From NCBI GenBank assembly GCA_947095535.1, contig OX352772.1, forward strand, positions 220,798,988-220,862,987: 64,000 nucleotides of DNA. Reading direction: 5' to 3'. The position numbers and the translations under genes are program-made. This DNA is from Poecilobothrus nobilitatus (Eukaryota > Arthropoda > Insecta > Diptera > Dolichopodidae). Below the pieces are notes generated by a model that saw only the letters and a program-made list of their open reading frames with translations, searched no databases and had not been told where the DNA came from. Each line of letters starts with the position of its first letter. Within the stretch, counting starts at the first letter, position 1. This document shows, one piece after another, positions 23,501-33,355 of the stretch.

Positions 23501-23740
23501 TGTTGAAAGCAATGTCATTTTTTATATAGACAGCGATACCTTGGGTACGAAGTGTGAAATAAGTGAGTAGCCGGTAACATTAAAGTTACTATTGTGATTA
23601 CTGACTTGTGTTTCACATAGGGCTAAAATTGCTGGTTTAATTAAACTAAGATGGCACTCGACGGCGTGAAAATTAGTTTGCAACCCGCGTATATTACAGA
23701 AATTAATATTAAAATTGGTAATTTTGTTGGAAAACAATTA
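20586..23740 (-). mobile_element. Poly(A)-tailed LINE, ORF2 only
   Basis: The element runs from an endonuclease start at about 23,737 to a 19-base T run at 20,586-20,604 on the plus strand, which is its poly(A) tail. Its base composition is less AT-rich than its surroundings. No ORF1 is recognisable upstream. It probably inserted 5'-truncated near the ORF2 start. Confidence 0.85.
20802..23737 (-). pseudogene. LINE ORF2: endonuclease, RT and C-terminal region (broken)
   Basis: Endonuclease: frame 23737-23522 (NINFCNIRGLQTNF, LALCETQ) and 23372-23106 (EIVLAEDFNIHNRDW), then 23090-22701 (GNSDHCLVKTSF, the SDH motif). RT: 22385-22026 (KSVGPDGITTMVLKN, PIPKKGNKSDSSNYRLIAI), and 22029-21511 (DVVALDIFKAFDRVWH, AGVPQGSVLSPTLFLIFIND, catalytic FADD). 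C-terminal: 21571-21122 (LGIKLKQKLTWSNHIFGIAK, IYKTYIQPKMEYNAHIWA) and 21119-20802 (SFVMRTSRLWNHIPSHMFP). The 22385 and 22029 frames overlap, as do 22029 and 21571, each by a simple frame change. The order and wording fit a Jockey/CR1-type RT without RNase H. Confidence 0.85.
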
Positions 23741-26110
23741 ATACAAAACAAAAAAGCAACAAAAAAAAAACCAGAATAACGTTAAAATTTAAATTTAATT
23801 TAAAATTATAATCAAAATCGGAGTTAAAATAGAATCAAATTGTAATTAAAACCAAGATTAACCAAAATCAAAATCTGAATTAAAATAAATTAAAGTATGT
23901 AATTTAAGATTACAGTAAAAATTGAAATGAACAAAAATTAAAATTTAATCAAAATTAAAATCGAAATCAAAAGTAAAAGTGTACGATTTAAATAACCCGA
24001 GCTTGACAACACTTTAAAATAAATTATTAACAATATCGTACTAATAATTTTAATATTTCAATTTTAATATTTTAATATTTTGCTTTAAGCGAGCATACGG
24101 TTTATAACAACGTTCAACAGTTTTTAATATACACTTTTAAGTGACCTTATTGAACGCAGGTACAACCACAAACTCACCAAAAGCAAAACTTACCACCAGA
24201 AATTAAAAAATTAAATTACGGTAATAACTATGGTGGTATTAAAAAAAATTGAGCGAATTGAGAATGAAAGAAGAACTCCAGCATCCATCATACGGGTGGG
24301 AGGGAGACAGACATAAAATTGTTTTGTTTACGACAAATTGATTTTAAGATGAAATAAGAAATAAAAAATAAATATAAATTAAAGTAAACAAAACCAACCG
24401 AGCGCGTTTAATTAGAAGTTATAATTGTAAAACTAAAAATTATTCGAATTTAATAAATAGATATGTAGTTCAAAAATTAAAATGAAAAATAAAAAATAAA
24501 ATAAAAAAAAAAATTGTAATATAAAAAAAAAAATTTGTAATGTGTAAATAATTTTAGAATAAGAAAAAAATTGTATAGTTCTTGTATAGTAAATTATAAA
24601 AAAAAAAAAAAAATACTTATCCTGCCACCATTGAAGTGCAGCCGTATAATTCAATATATTTAGTTACACACTACACTTTTAAAACGTTTTAAGATAAATA
24701 AAAAAAAAAAAAAAAAATTTTAATTAAAAAGTGCACAAATTTTAATTTTGATATAATTTAATTAAAAAAAAAAAAAAAAATTTTTAAATTTATAATATTA
24801 ATAACTTTAAAATAAAGAAAAAAATTTTAATCCGTAATTAGAAGAAGTGTTGTCACTTCGAAGGTTAGAAAGGGATTTGAAGGTTAGAAAGGGACTTATT
24901 CTAGAAAAAGGGGCAATTCTGATTTCGCAACCGTCTATAAAACTTCTTCAAAATAGATACATGTAGGAACCTGCAAATATAAAACAAATAGCTTACCAAC
25001 AAGTTGATTTCATCCAGCGATGATCACCTAAAAAAAATATATTTTAAACAAAGAAAGTATTCTTTAAAATAATTACTTATCTGATAGCACTCCTATCCCT
25101 AGTAGCTCAGGGATAATAACGACAACTTTTTTTAATTTTTTTTTTTTGAAAAAGCAAATTTTTTAAAACTTAAATTTTTTAGTTTAGAATATTATATATT
25201 GTAAACAACCAACAACAACACAAATTAATTTATTTATCAAACTTGAACGAAACGTCAAAGAATTGAACGAAACAACAAAGAATGCTGCCATCGCAGAATT
25301 ACAGAAGGGTTTTTAATTCAAGCATAAAATTATAAATCAATCAGATGAAACGAGTTCGAGTATCGTATAACAAATTATAGTATAATCATAATATCAATCA
25401 TTTAAAGAAAAGAAATTTTAATCAAATATAGGTCATTGGCTTTCACGGTTTTTTTTCGTTGCAAAAAAACGGTTAGGACTAAGAAATAATATTCATTCGA
25501 TCGATCGCTCAGAAATAAAGATATAGCGTTAAGAATAAAATATAAAGTTAAATAAAGATATATAAAGTTAAGAATAATAGATTAAAATTTGAGTTGTTAA
25601 AAGCTAAAAATAAGTAAAGATTAAAATTGGAATTGTATAACGTTAAAAGTAAACAAAGATTAAATTTTGGATTTTGTAAGGAAAAAAGAAGCGAATTAAT
25701 ATTGATTATTTTTTCTAATTTGAAAACTTTAAAAGCTTACCTAGAACTTAAATAATTTTAAACTTAATAGTAAATCCGTTTTTTTTGTAAAAATAAAATT
25801 TGACTTATGAAATATGAAATTAAATTAAATTAGTTTTATTAGTTTTTTGTAATAAATAAAATATTAAAATCAAAAAAAATTAGTGGAATCTTTGTGAATT
25901 TTGTTGATCATTTTCAGACTAAATACAAAAAACGAGTGTAAAACATTGTACATACATATATATACATAAATGTATATGTATACACCCTGACTGGCCGGAA
26001 TTTGGAAAATAACTGTATCCTATTTTATAGTTGTCCGGGGCATAAATTGAAGTTTAGTCTAGAAAGTTTACTCTAAACGATATTATTACATTATTAATTA
26101 TTATCATTAT
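23741..26110. other. AT-rich gap of about 2.4 kb
   Basis: Long (A)n, AAAATTAAAATC-type and TTTTTATTTT-type sequence. A 19-bp tandem duplication (GAAGGTTAGAAAGGG) lies near 24,860-24,897. The minus-strand frame 24,433-24,654 is Phe-rich and caused by poly(A) in the other strand. The more balanced patch at 24,240-24,310 is too short to assign. Confidence 0.55.
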
Positions 26111-26183
26111 CCAGCCAATGGTGTAGTTGTTAAGAATCCGGCCTTTCATACGTAAGGTCTCGGATTTAAACCCCGGCTGGTTC
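26111..26183 (+). repeat. tRNA-related sequence (pseudo-tRNA or SINE head), tRNA-Glu-like
   Basis: CCAGCC at 26,111-26,116 can pair with GGCTGG at 26,175-26,180 as an acceptor stem. TGGTGTAGTTGTTAAG resembles the A box and D arm, and GGATTTAAACCCC sits where the B box/T arm should be but departs from GGTTCGANTCC. The middle, CCGGCCTTTCATACG, resembles a tRNA-Glu anticodon arm (TTC) but does not pair well. It is therefore unlikely to be a working tRNA gene. The 3' side continues as AT-rich DNA. Confidence 0.5.
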
Positions 26184-26765
26184 ATATAGATAAATAGAAA
26201 ATATTAGACATTTTTCTTATAATATATAATTAATAGAATATAATTAAATTAAAAATAAGTATATATGTATGTCCTATAAATTATAATTTAATATCATATT
26301 GTTAATAGCTATATATAATAAAATAATAATAAACTATAATTCTTGTATTAGATAATAGATGGTGTAGAAATAAAAGAAACATAATAGTTACAACCGAGTA
26401 ATCAACGGCTTAGTGAAATTAATGAATCCAGAAACTGAAACTTAGTCAAATATGAATAAATAAATGACTTAGGGGATGCCCAATGCTCCTTATAGGAGTG
26501 GCAAGGAGAGAAAAAAATATTATCATTACAAAAGGAAAATTTGGACTTTTGACTCACTTGAATAAGACAGAAGTGCCTAGGATATATATAGAAGTTCATG
26601 GTATATATAGAAGATTATAAATAAAATTTAAAAAAATTTAGAAAAAATTTCTTTTAAACAAAACAAAAAATTCGAAACAAATTAAAGATTACCCATTACA
26701 ATTTACAATTCATAAACAATTATAAAATATTCCTGCTTCCTATAATAAAATATTTGTTTGGCTTT
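26184..26765. other. AT-rich gap before the Polinton
   Basis: No gene recognised. The frame at 26,402-26,599 (minus) has no family likeness. The six bases before the Polinton end are GGCTTT. Confidence 0.55.
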
Positions 26766-27043
26766 AGTAGTAATAATATGTACGTTCTAGGACTGTCAAA
26801 AGACGTCACATCAAATTTGACAGTTAAGGTATTATGTAATAGAAATTGGAGGTGGAATAATGGAATTGAATTTTCGTTTCTGAAAGTGAATAAAAACGAT
26901 GGTATCAGCGGAGAACTTGGGTTAGGTGCAGAAGCTGGGGCTTGAAGCTGGGACTAGAAGCTGGGGCTAGACACATAATTGCTCTACAGACACTGTAATT
27001 GTTCTACAACTTTGAATAAATATTGACATCTCTTCTATTCAAA
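26766..27043 (+). repeat. Left terminal inverted repeat of the Polinton
   Basis: Matches the inverse of 42,875-43,190, with substitutions and a central indel. The outer 170 or so bases match best (ATGTACGTTCTAGGACTGTC and onward). A GCTGGGGCT-rich mini-repeat sits at about 26,930-26,972, and the inner end (TGAATAAATATTGACATCTC) matches again. The short open frames in both repeats (26,754-26,945 plus and 42,933-43,178 minus) are mirror images of each other and need not be genes. Confidence 0.9.
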
Positions 27044-27561
27044 ACAAAAATTTTTCATACACGAGTACTTCTACAAGTTATAGGTGAAGTTATAGCAGGT
27101 ATCCGTAAAAAGTTGCTAAAAACAAGTACAAAGCTTTTGGAAACTGAAAAAATGTTTATAGTTTATTTTTTAACTGTTAGTCTTATAGTTGTGAGAGATT
27201 ACAAAAAATATGGTTTGTTGAATTTGAAATTAAATATGTGATAAGGAAAATGAAAAATGAATTGTAGAAAAATAGAATTTCTTATCTACATACTACATAC
27301 ATCTTATCTACATAATATAATATAAATTTCGTATGGTTTCTTGAACTTGAAATTTGGTATGTTGAAAAAACAAAAGAACAACAAACAAAAAAACAAAAAA
27401 ATAAAAAAACCACCATAGTAATTGATAAGAAATACTTACTGTATAAGAAATAATAATGAGATCTTTAACATTTTTAAAATTTACTTGAAAATTAAAAAAT
27501 TAAAAAATTTGCGTGTTGCTTGGTAATACGCCTACATAAATTTTAAAATATAAATCTAAAA

Positions 27562-27951
27562 TGACGTCAAAGGACATTCCTTTTTTTAAAAAGATTATTT
27601 ATATTTAAGATAAGTAAGAAAGAGGTTATAGATTTATTCGAGTGGTTGGATGTTTCAGATTCTTCTGAAGAAATCGAGGAGCAGGAAGATAACATTTTAG
27701 ATTCTTCTGAAGAGGACGAGAGTGATGAAGAGAAGATAAAAAAGAGAGTTAAGTTCAATTTAAAACCGCAGATACATATATTATACAAATGGAATACTGC
27801 GTATAAATTAGCTCGACAAAAATATTGGAAATTCATAGCACTGGATCGCTATAGATTCAAACAAAGAATTCAAAATACCAATGATATTATATGTGAGATT
27901 CTAGATAGTAATCATCGGAAACAAATTTTTAATGAAAGATTTTCTAATTAA
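27562..27951 (+). CDS. Polinton-borne GADD34/PPP1R15/DP71L-like PP1 regulatory protein
   Basis: Likely role: dock PP1 and direct it to phosphorylated eIF2alpha, reversing the host shut-off of translation. The unbroken part is 27,646-27,951 (101 residues). Order seen: an acidic Ser/Glu/Asp region (residues 4-32), the RVxF-type motif RVKF (34-37), then HILYKWNTAYKLARQKYW (44-61), ALDRYRFKQRI (65-75) and SNHRKQIFNERF (88-99) at the end. These blocks are the shared core of PPP1R15A/B, African swine fever virus DP71L and herpesvirus ICP34.5. An ATG at 27,562 starts MTSKDIPFFKK but is one frame away across a T run, so the true start may be there with a later indel; the open part itself begins with TTG. 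It is the first gene inside the left inverted repeat. The family call is from motifs, the function is inferred. Confidence 0.7.
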
Positions 27952-28161
27952 TTATAATTATAAATTAGAAATAGAAATATAATAAATTAATAAAATAATA
28001 ATATAATATAAATAAATTAAATAGAAAAAGAAGCAAAAAAAAAAAATTTGCCTCTTTAAAATGAAAAAAATGTTTATTACTAAAATGATGTAACAGAGGA
28101 TTCCTTTTATTAAAATATATAAAAACAAAAACAAAAATATACTACAAAGTTTTTTATTTAT

Positions 28162-28414
28162 TTAATATTTTCGATATTTATAATTTTTTTCTTTAAATTT
28201 CCTTACAATTTTCGCTAATCGCAATAGACATCTCTTAGGAAATTCAATTGAATTTAGAGTAAATAAATCTGTCCATTTATCGTCTTGAACTTCTTATAAT
28301 AATTCCTCAGAAATTTTATATGATATTTAATTTCACTTCTATATTTCTTTTTAAAATCTTTTTTATTTTTAAGAAAAAATTTATTAAACGTAAAAATTGC
28401 TCTTGCGAACTCCA
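28162..28414 (-). pseudogene. Small Polinton cargo gene, unknown function, frameshifted
   Basis: ATG at 28,414 starts MEFARAIFTFNKFFLKNKKD, a basic helical sequence. Near 28,300 the sensible reading moves to another frame and holds one stop, then gives EVQDDKWTDLFTLNSIEFP and a Lys/Arg/Tyr-rich end with a stop at 28,162. The composition on both sides of the break is coherent, which suggests one protein of about 80 residues. It converges with the PPP1R15-like gene. No family recognised. Confidence 0.4.
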
Positions 28415-28675
28415 TTTTATAAGGCGTAGATAAAGATTTATATCTAGGGCGTAGATAAAGATTATTAGGTAGGTTTATAATTATGATATTGTGTTTAGGT
28501 TCGATCCTAGTTCTATGCTCTTACTCAGTGAAGATTTTTTTTATTTTTAACACTTATCTACACCCAAAATTGCAGTGTTTTTTTAATTTTATACTCAAAA
28601 TTGTATAAAAGGTTAATCTTAATATGAAAAATGTCATAACCCGATTAGATTATTAAGTAGAAGCATCATAATGTT

Positions 28676-29397
28676 TTGGCTGAGAACATTGTACATGGTT
28701 ATAAATATTGTATTTGTGGTCGGAAGTGGGCTTCAATCAAAATAATTCATTGGAAAATATTTCATAATTTTTTGGAGGTTTATATAACTCCAGAGGGTGG
28801 GGAAAAAATTTGTTTATTTAAAATTAGAAATGGTGAGTCATTAACTATCAAATTTGATTTATCTCCTTTGGATTCGCAACATTTAAAAATCGAAGTATAT
28901 GGTGGTGATATTACCATTATTGGTAAAATAAGAGATTCAAGAAATAAAAAAAAGGAAATACCTAATCATTTTCATACTGATTGCCCATTTGCTGAAGAAG
29001 ATGATTGGGAAATGATTGAGAAGAATATTTCAAAAGTACTATCAAAAGATAAGAAAAAAGCAATTATGCAAACTATTGAATCATTGTCAATTAAAATAAA
29101 TGAATATGAAGAAAATCAAAATGAACTGAAAAACAATGATAGGCAAACGAATTGACGATGGAATTATATTTATAGCATCAATAGAGAATATGTATAATGA
29201 AAAAAATAATAAGTCAAAAATTGGTGACGTGCTAACTAATTTTAGAAAATTATTTAAAACTTTAAAAAAGGGAATATTTAGATTATATGGAAGCTTATTC
29301 AGATGGAAGAGATAGATTTTTGCCGCTCTTTATGTACGTTTGCTCTATTATAAGTCAAGTAAAGTTTGTACATAATAAAGAAATTTCTGAAAAATAA
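28676..29397 (+). pseudogene. Polinton cargo gene of about 240 residues, unknown function
   Basis: The longest frame is 28,676-29,155 (159 residues); it has no ATG near its start, so the 5' end is uncertain. It reads as a globular protein with beta-rich stretches (NGESLTIKFDLSPLD, LKIEVYGGDITIIGKIRD), then an acidic EEDDWEMIEKNISKVL helix region. Coding-like sequence continues in the next frame from ATG 29,136 (MIGKRIDDGIIFIASIENMY) and then, after another shift near 29,285, as DYMEAYSDGRDRFLPLF with a stop at 29,397. I read this as one gene with two frameshifts. It lies in the block between the PPP1R15-like gene and the integrase. I do not recognise the family. Confidence 0.5.
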
Positions 29398-29487
29398 AAA
29401 GTATAAATTATATATTTTTAATTTCTAACAAAATATTTCTGCGTTAACCTTTAAAGAAGATACATCATACTTCCTTTTGATTAACTA

Positions 29488-30077
29488 TGAAAACGATTGT
29501 TCATATTCTGTTTGTTAACTATTCAATCAAATTCCGCTCCAATTTCTAATATTAGATTAGATGAATCAGCATTTGGGAGCACTTACTTTAATATACTACT
29601 TCCAAATAATGAGACCGTGAAAGTAAATTTATCAGTCCAGCTATTAAAACATGTAATTTCACCAGAATTAAACAAAGCAACAACAACAACAGTAGCATCA
29701 ATAATTACTTTGGGAGTAGATGAGCAATTACTTAGAGATAAAGCTGATTCAGTACCTCAATATGTTTCTATAGATGACGCTATTGAGGCTTTTATTGTGG
29801 AATTATAAATAGCAAAAATATATTTTACAGACATTTTTAATTGGAATATGATAATAATAAAGATATTCATATAAGATGTGAATGTGATAGCAATTTTAAA
29901 CAAAAGGCTCTCGCAATTAAATGTTTAGAATATCGTGAAGTATTAGCAGATAGAATTTTAAGTAATGGAGAGGTGGAAACAGTTCCTATTATAGATGCAG
30001 ATTATAAATCAGACTACACTATACTTGATTTGCGAAACATAATACGAAAAATATCATATCAAATGGAAATTTCTTAA
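29488..30077 (+). pseudogene. Polinton cargo gene, unknown function, possible signal peptide
   Basis: An ATG at 29,488 begins MKTIVHILFV, a hydrophobic lead typical of a signal peptide. One frame away, 29,497-29,808 continues the hydrophobic stretch and reads SNSAPISNIRLDESAFGSTY and ISPELNKATTTTVASIITLG. A second frame, 29,841-30,077, reads HIRCECDSNFKQKALAIKCL and ends ...ISYQMEIS. The two frames may be one protein of about 190 residues separated by a frame change near 29,820. A secreted or envelope-associated product is possible but unproven. Confidence 0.4.
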
Positions 30078-30148
30078 TTTATCAAAATAAAACAATATAT
30101 TAAAATAATTGTAAAAAAAAAAAAAAAATTAAATAAAATATAATATTT

Positions 30149-30968
30149 TTATAATAAATCTTTTTTATTTATTCATGAATTATGATTAACAGAAAATCCT
30201 AACCATTTAACAAAAATTTTATTATCTCTAGTTTTAAGAATTTTTTCAATCAAAAACACATGTTTTTTTTCAGTTTTTAACAATTCATATTCATAGAACC
30301 CCCCTTGTATGGGTTGACCTTGATAATCTTCCAGTAAATATGTGACACAGTTAGTGATTTGAACTTTTCTTATTTTAAATACTTCCGTTGTCTAATGTTG
30401 TTATTCGAACTGAATCCGCAATTTTAAATTTGCCCGGCGGAGATATTTTTATATGATTGTATACAGTTTTAAGTAAATTATTGGCATTATGTTTTCTAAT
30501 TAACTTAATCCATTTGTAATTACCATTAAAACTGAACTCTTTCTACATTTTTTCTTTCAAAGTTCGATTAAAACTTTCTACAATAGATGCTTTTAATGTG
30601 CTAAATGTTGGATAATGATTTATTTGATATTTATCCATCAATTTTTTGAATATTTTATTAAAAAATTCTTTCCCGTCATCGGTTTGTAAATTTTGTGGTT
30701 GTCTTTTAGAAGTTTCAAAAATATTTTGCATTGCTTGTGAAACATTCTCTAAAGTTTTTCTTTTTATAGGGATCGCCCATGCATATTTGGAGAAAGTATC
30801 AATCACAGTTAATAAAAATTTAAAAACTTTATTCTCTTTAGAATATGACCCCATTTCTACTAAATCAGCTTGCCACAGATCATCAAATCCCTTAATTATA
30901 ACTCTACGTCGTTTAATATTCCTCCGAGCTGGCTTATGCAATTCATCGACAACCTCTTTTTTACTCAT
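30149..30968 (-). pseudogene. Polinton integrase (rve core plus C-terminal chromodomain)
   Basis: Joins element ends to host DNA. Frame 30968-30543 holds the retroviral-type core: LHKPARRN and DLWQADLVEM (first catalytic Asp), FLLTVIDTFSKYAWAIP, LQTDDGKEFFN (second Asp) and ASIVESFNRTLKEK (Glu), with about 33 residues between the last two. Below 30,543 the reading passes a stop, then NYKWIKLIRKH and PPGKFKIADSVRITTLDNG (the SH3-like part), a frame change near 30,390, and FLIEKILKTRDNKIFVKWLG, a chromodomain of the kind found at the end of Polinton integrases, with an in-frame TGA just before the end. The N-terminal zinc-binding part is missing or lost upstream of 30,968. Confidence 0.88.
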
Positions 30969-31069
30969 TTTAAATAAAACAAAAATAAATTTTCAATACA
31001 ACAAAATATATTCTTTATTTATTTAAATATATATAATATAACAATATTAGAAATTTTTTTATTTTTTTT

Positions 31070-31267
31070 CTATTCTTCTACTATCAGGTAGACTTGTGGA
31101 GTCCTCTAGTGAATATGGACATATATCCCAATAATATCCATATTCTTTTGTTTCAATTTGAATAGAATTTTGAAATAATTTAACTCTTCATAATGCTCTT
31201 CTAGTAAAATATCCTCATACTTGTTTAAAAATTTGTTTAAAGAATATCCAATTTGATGTATATCCAT
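31070..31267 (-). pseudogene. Small Polinton ORF, unknown, frameshifted
   Basis: ATG at 31,267 begins MDIHQIGYSLNKFLNKYED, an acidic helical peptide. After about 30 codons the coherent reading changes frame to IQIETKEYGYYWDICPYS and an acidic Ser-rich tail that stops at 31,070. It sits between the integrase and the coiled-coil gene in the same orientation. Function unknown. Confidence 0.4.
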
Positions 31268-31332
31268 TATGGAAGTTAATGAAAACTAACCACAATTAAT
31301 TCTTTGAATTATTAATTAAATCTAAGCTTTTA

Positions 31333-31809
31333 TTAATTAAATCTAAGTCGTGCATTAATAAATCCAATTGGTTTTTTAACTTGAAATTCAATAAAATCAT
31401 TCATTTTTGAAAATTTTTCATTTAACATAGCAGAAAATTTGATGTGGATATTCTCTAAACTATCTTGCATTTTTTCTTCTAAAAGTCTTAATTTTTCTTT
31501 TGCTAATTTAAGTTCTATAGATATTGCTGTCTCTGTATGTTCAAACATTTCTCCTATGTAGTTTTTTATTAATTCTTTGTGAAAGAAAATTTGGTTATTC
31601 ACAAATGTTTGCGTTGCTGCATCATTTCCGTTAACTGGTTCTTGAACATTTAATTTTACATTTGAACATAAATTTGAACATAAAATTTTGTTATTTAAAT
31701 CATAATTTCCTTCGGAAGTTAATTTGAAACCTATACCGGGAGGACCTTCAGTATGTAATTTTCTAGAAGTAGATGAAGTCATGCTACGTCCAAACTTATC
31801 TAGCGGCAT
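31333..31809 (-). CDS. Polinton coiled-coil protein (MPLDKFGR start)
   Basis: 158 residues, intact. It starts MPLDKFGRSMTSSTSRK, a short conserved-looking basic N-terminus. A middle part with GIGFKLTSEGNYDLNNKILC follows, then a long amphipathic coiled coil from about residue 75 (KELIKNYIGEMFEHTETAIS onward) to 145, and KKPIGFINARLRFN at the end. Proteins with this start lie next to the integrase and WDD genes in insect Polintons. It may be a structural or spike-related protein, but no function is established from sequence. Confidence 0.65.
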   Translation of the reverse strand: MPLDKFGRSMTSSTSRKLHTEGPPGIGFKLTSEGNYDLNNKILCSNLCSNVKLNVQEPVNGNDAATQTFVNNQIFFHKELIKNYIGEMFEHTETAISIELKLAKEKLRLLEEKMQDSLENIHIKFSAMLNEKFSKMNDFIEFQVKKPIGFINARLRFN

Positions 31810-31840
31810 TCTGATTTTTACTGATTGCTAATGTAAAATG

Positions 31841-32807
31841 TTATTGAATTATATTTGCTTCTCTCAATTCTTCAATTATAGATACAATTGTTATGATTAT
31901 TGTTACCAGCTGTTTCTGATGCAATTAAAATCCTTAATCAATCAACTAACTCATTAGAATCATCCCAATAAATATATTGATTCGATTGATTTGTAAAATT
32001 TAATTGAATTCTTGGTGATTTAAATAAAAAGTTAGTAAAATTTTTTTTTGAATAACATGAACCAGTTTTTTTATGTCTAGTGTTGTAATCATGTTCATAT
32101 AATTTTCTTAATATATTCTTATATTTAAAACCTTTATTCCCTTTTATTTGTTCTAAATGATTATAATTTCTTCTATGTGTATTTGTTTTGTTAAGTATTT
32201 GATGGTATGTACTTAAATCACTTTCAGTATAGTTTATAGGTTTTTTTTTAAATATTAATTCATATAGACCATTAGTTCCTTCAAAAACTTCATTATCAAT
32301 CAACATATTTTTACTAATTTCATCTATTTTGAAATTAGCATGCCCAAGTTTTCGAACATTTAATGAAACATTAAAATAGGGGCCATATGACCTATCAAGT
32401 TCTGACTTGTTAAAAACAGGAAATTGTGAAATTGATGATTCATCACTGAAATTATCAATTATAGATGGTATTTTAAATTTTATAGTATTCGGTGTTGAAG
32501 TTTTAAATTTGCTGTAAGAATTACTTTTGTTGCTAGGTGTTTTAGTTTCCTGCATGAATGACTTAGTCATTCATCTAGTATTATTATCATCATCATCAGG
32601 CGATTTAATTTCAGGTTTGATAAAGTTACCTGAAAATTGTTATTGTTGTTTAACAACATTCGTTAATTCTTTCAATGGTTTTATAATTGGAGTAAATGCT
32701 TCTTGTCGATTAAGATCTTCTGATAGCTTTGCAACTTTTAAAAATTGAAATTTCTTTTTTAAACTTTTTCGAGTTTTAATTAAATTTTTCATAAGTTGTT
32801 CATCCAT
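31841..32807 (-). pseudogene. Conserved Polinton protein ending in a WDD...ELVD motif (unknown function)
   Basis: From ATG at 32,807 (MDEQLMKNLIKTRKSLKKKF) the coherent frame runs through an N-terminal helix, a TAA stop near 32,640, a second stop near 32,575, then 32570-31938 (210 residues) with SYGPYFN, GTNGLYELIFKKKP, LRKLYEHDYN and YIYWDDSNELVD. After a further stop the end reads LRILIASETAGN and, in another frame, IVSIIEELREANII. A protein with this ending occurs widely in insect Polintons beside the ATPase. Its job is not known; a virion role is possible. At least two stops and one frame change show decay. Confidence 0.7.
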
Positions 32808-32982
32808 TTTTAAATATTAACTGAACTGGTTAATTGTTAACTGCAAATTATCAACTTAACTGCTCTGTTGCTAACTGCTAAAAGACCTGTACAGTTAGTA
32901 ACTGTTACCTGCTGACGGACCTATTCTCTTGATTACTAAAATTTAGCAACTGTATCAAAATTTTTTCTATAGCGACCATTGT
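32808..32982. other. Remnant between conserved protein and ATPase
   Basis: The 3' two thirds of the packaging ATPase, including Walker B, should lie about here but are absent. The sequence has direct GTTAACTGC/CTGTTA-type short repeats and no frame. Confidence 0.5.
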
Positions 32983-33255
32983 TTAAACTACTATCTTTGC
33001 AATTAATAGAAAACCATAATTATCATTCCAGCAGCATGCACTCAATTTTTTTAAATCAATGTAAGACATATCAGAATTTACATGATCGTTATAGATATGT
33101 TTTAAATTTAAATTTGTTTTACCACAATTTGACGGTCCAACTGTTAATCCTCTTATACTATTTGGCAAGAATTCTCCATGTTTTTTTATTGTTTTCCTAG
33201 AATTTTGATCAAATGTTTTTACTTTTATCGCGTTATCTTCTTTTATAAATTTCAT
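32983..33255 (-). pseudogene. Truncated packaging ATPase (FtsK/HerA type)
   Basis: Pumps element DNA into capsids in relatives. The 90-residue frame begins MKFIKEDNAIKVKTFD and carries LPNSIRGLTVGPSNCGKTN, where GPSNCGKT (residues 40-47) is the Walker A loop that Polinton ATPases share. Family members are usually above 200 residues. Here the reading stops soon after a short C-terminal part (CCWNDNYGFLLIAK), with no Walker B, so an internal deletion removed most of the enzyme. Confidence 0.8.
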
Positions 33256-33355
33256 CTTTAAACCAGTAGAAGAATCGTTGTTTTAAATGATATTAATGGA
33301 TTTCTTTGAAAGGTGTTTAGTATTTGATTAACTTCCTTAAACTAAACTACAAATC

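Noticed and set aside
24433..24654. Phe-rich membrane-like minus-strand frame
   Set aside because: It is the translation of A-rich DNA on the other strand and has no conserved feature.
26754..26945. Reading frame in the left Polinton inverted repeat, mirrored at 42,933-43,178
   Set aside because: The similarity is explained by the inverted repeat itself. There is no start context, and the two frames end differently.
28498..28515. GGTTCGATCC inside the Polinton, looking like a tRNA B box
   Set aside because: One base shorter than the consensus, and no A box or acceptor stem can be built around it.
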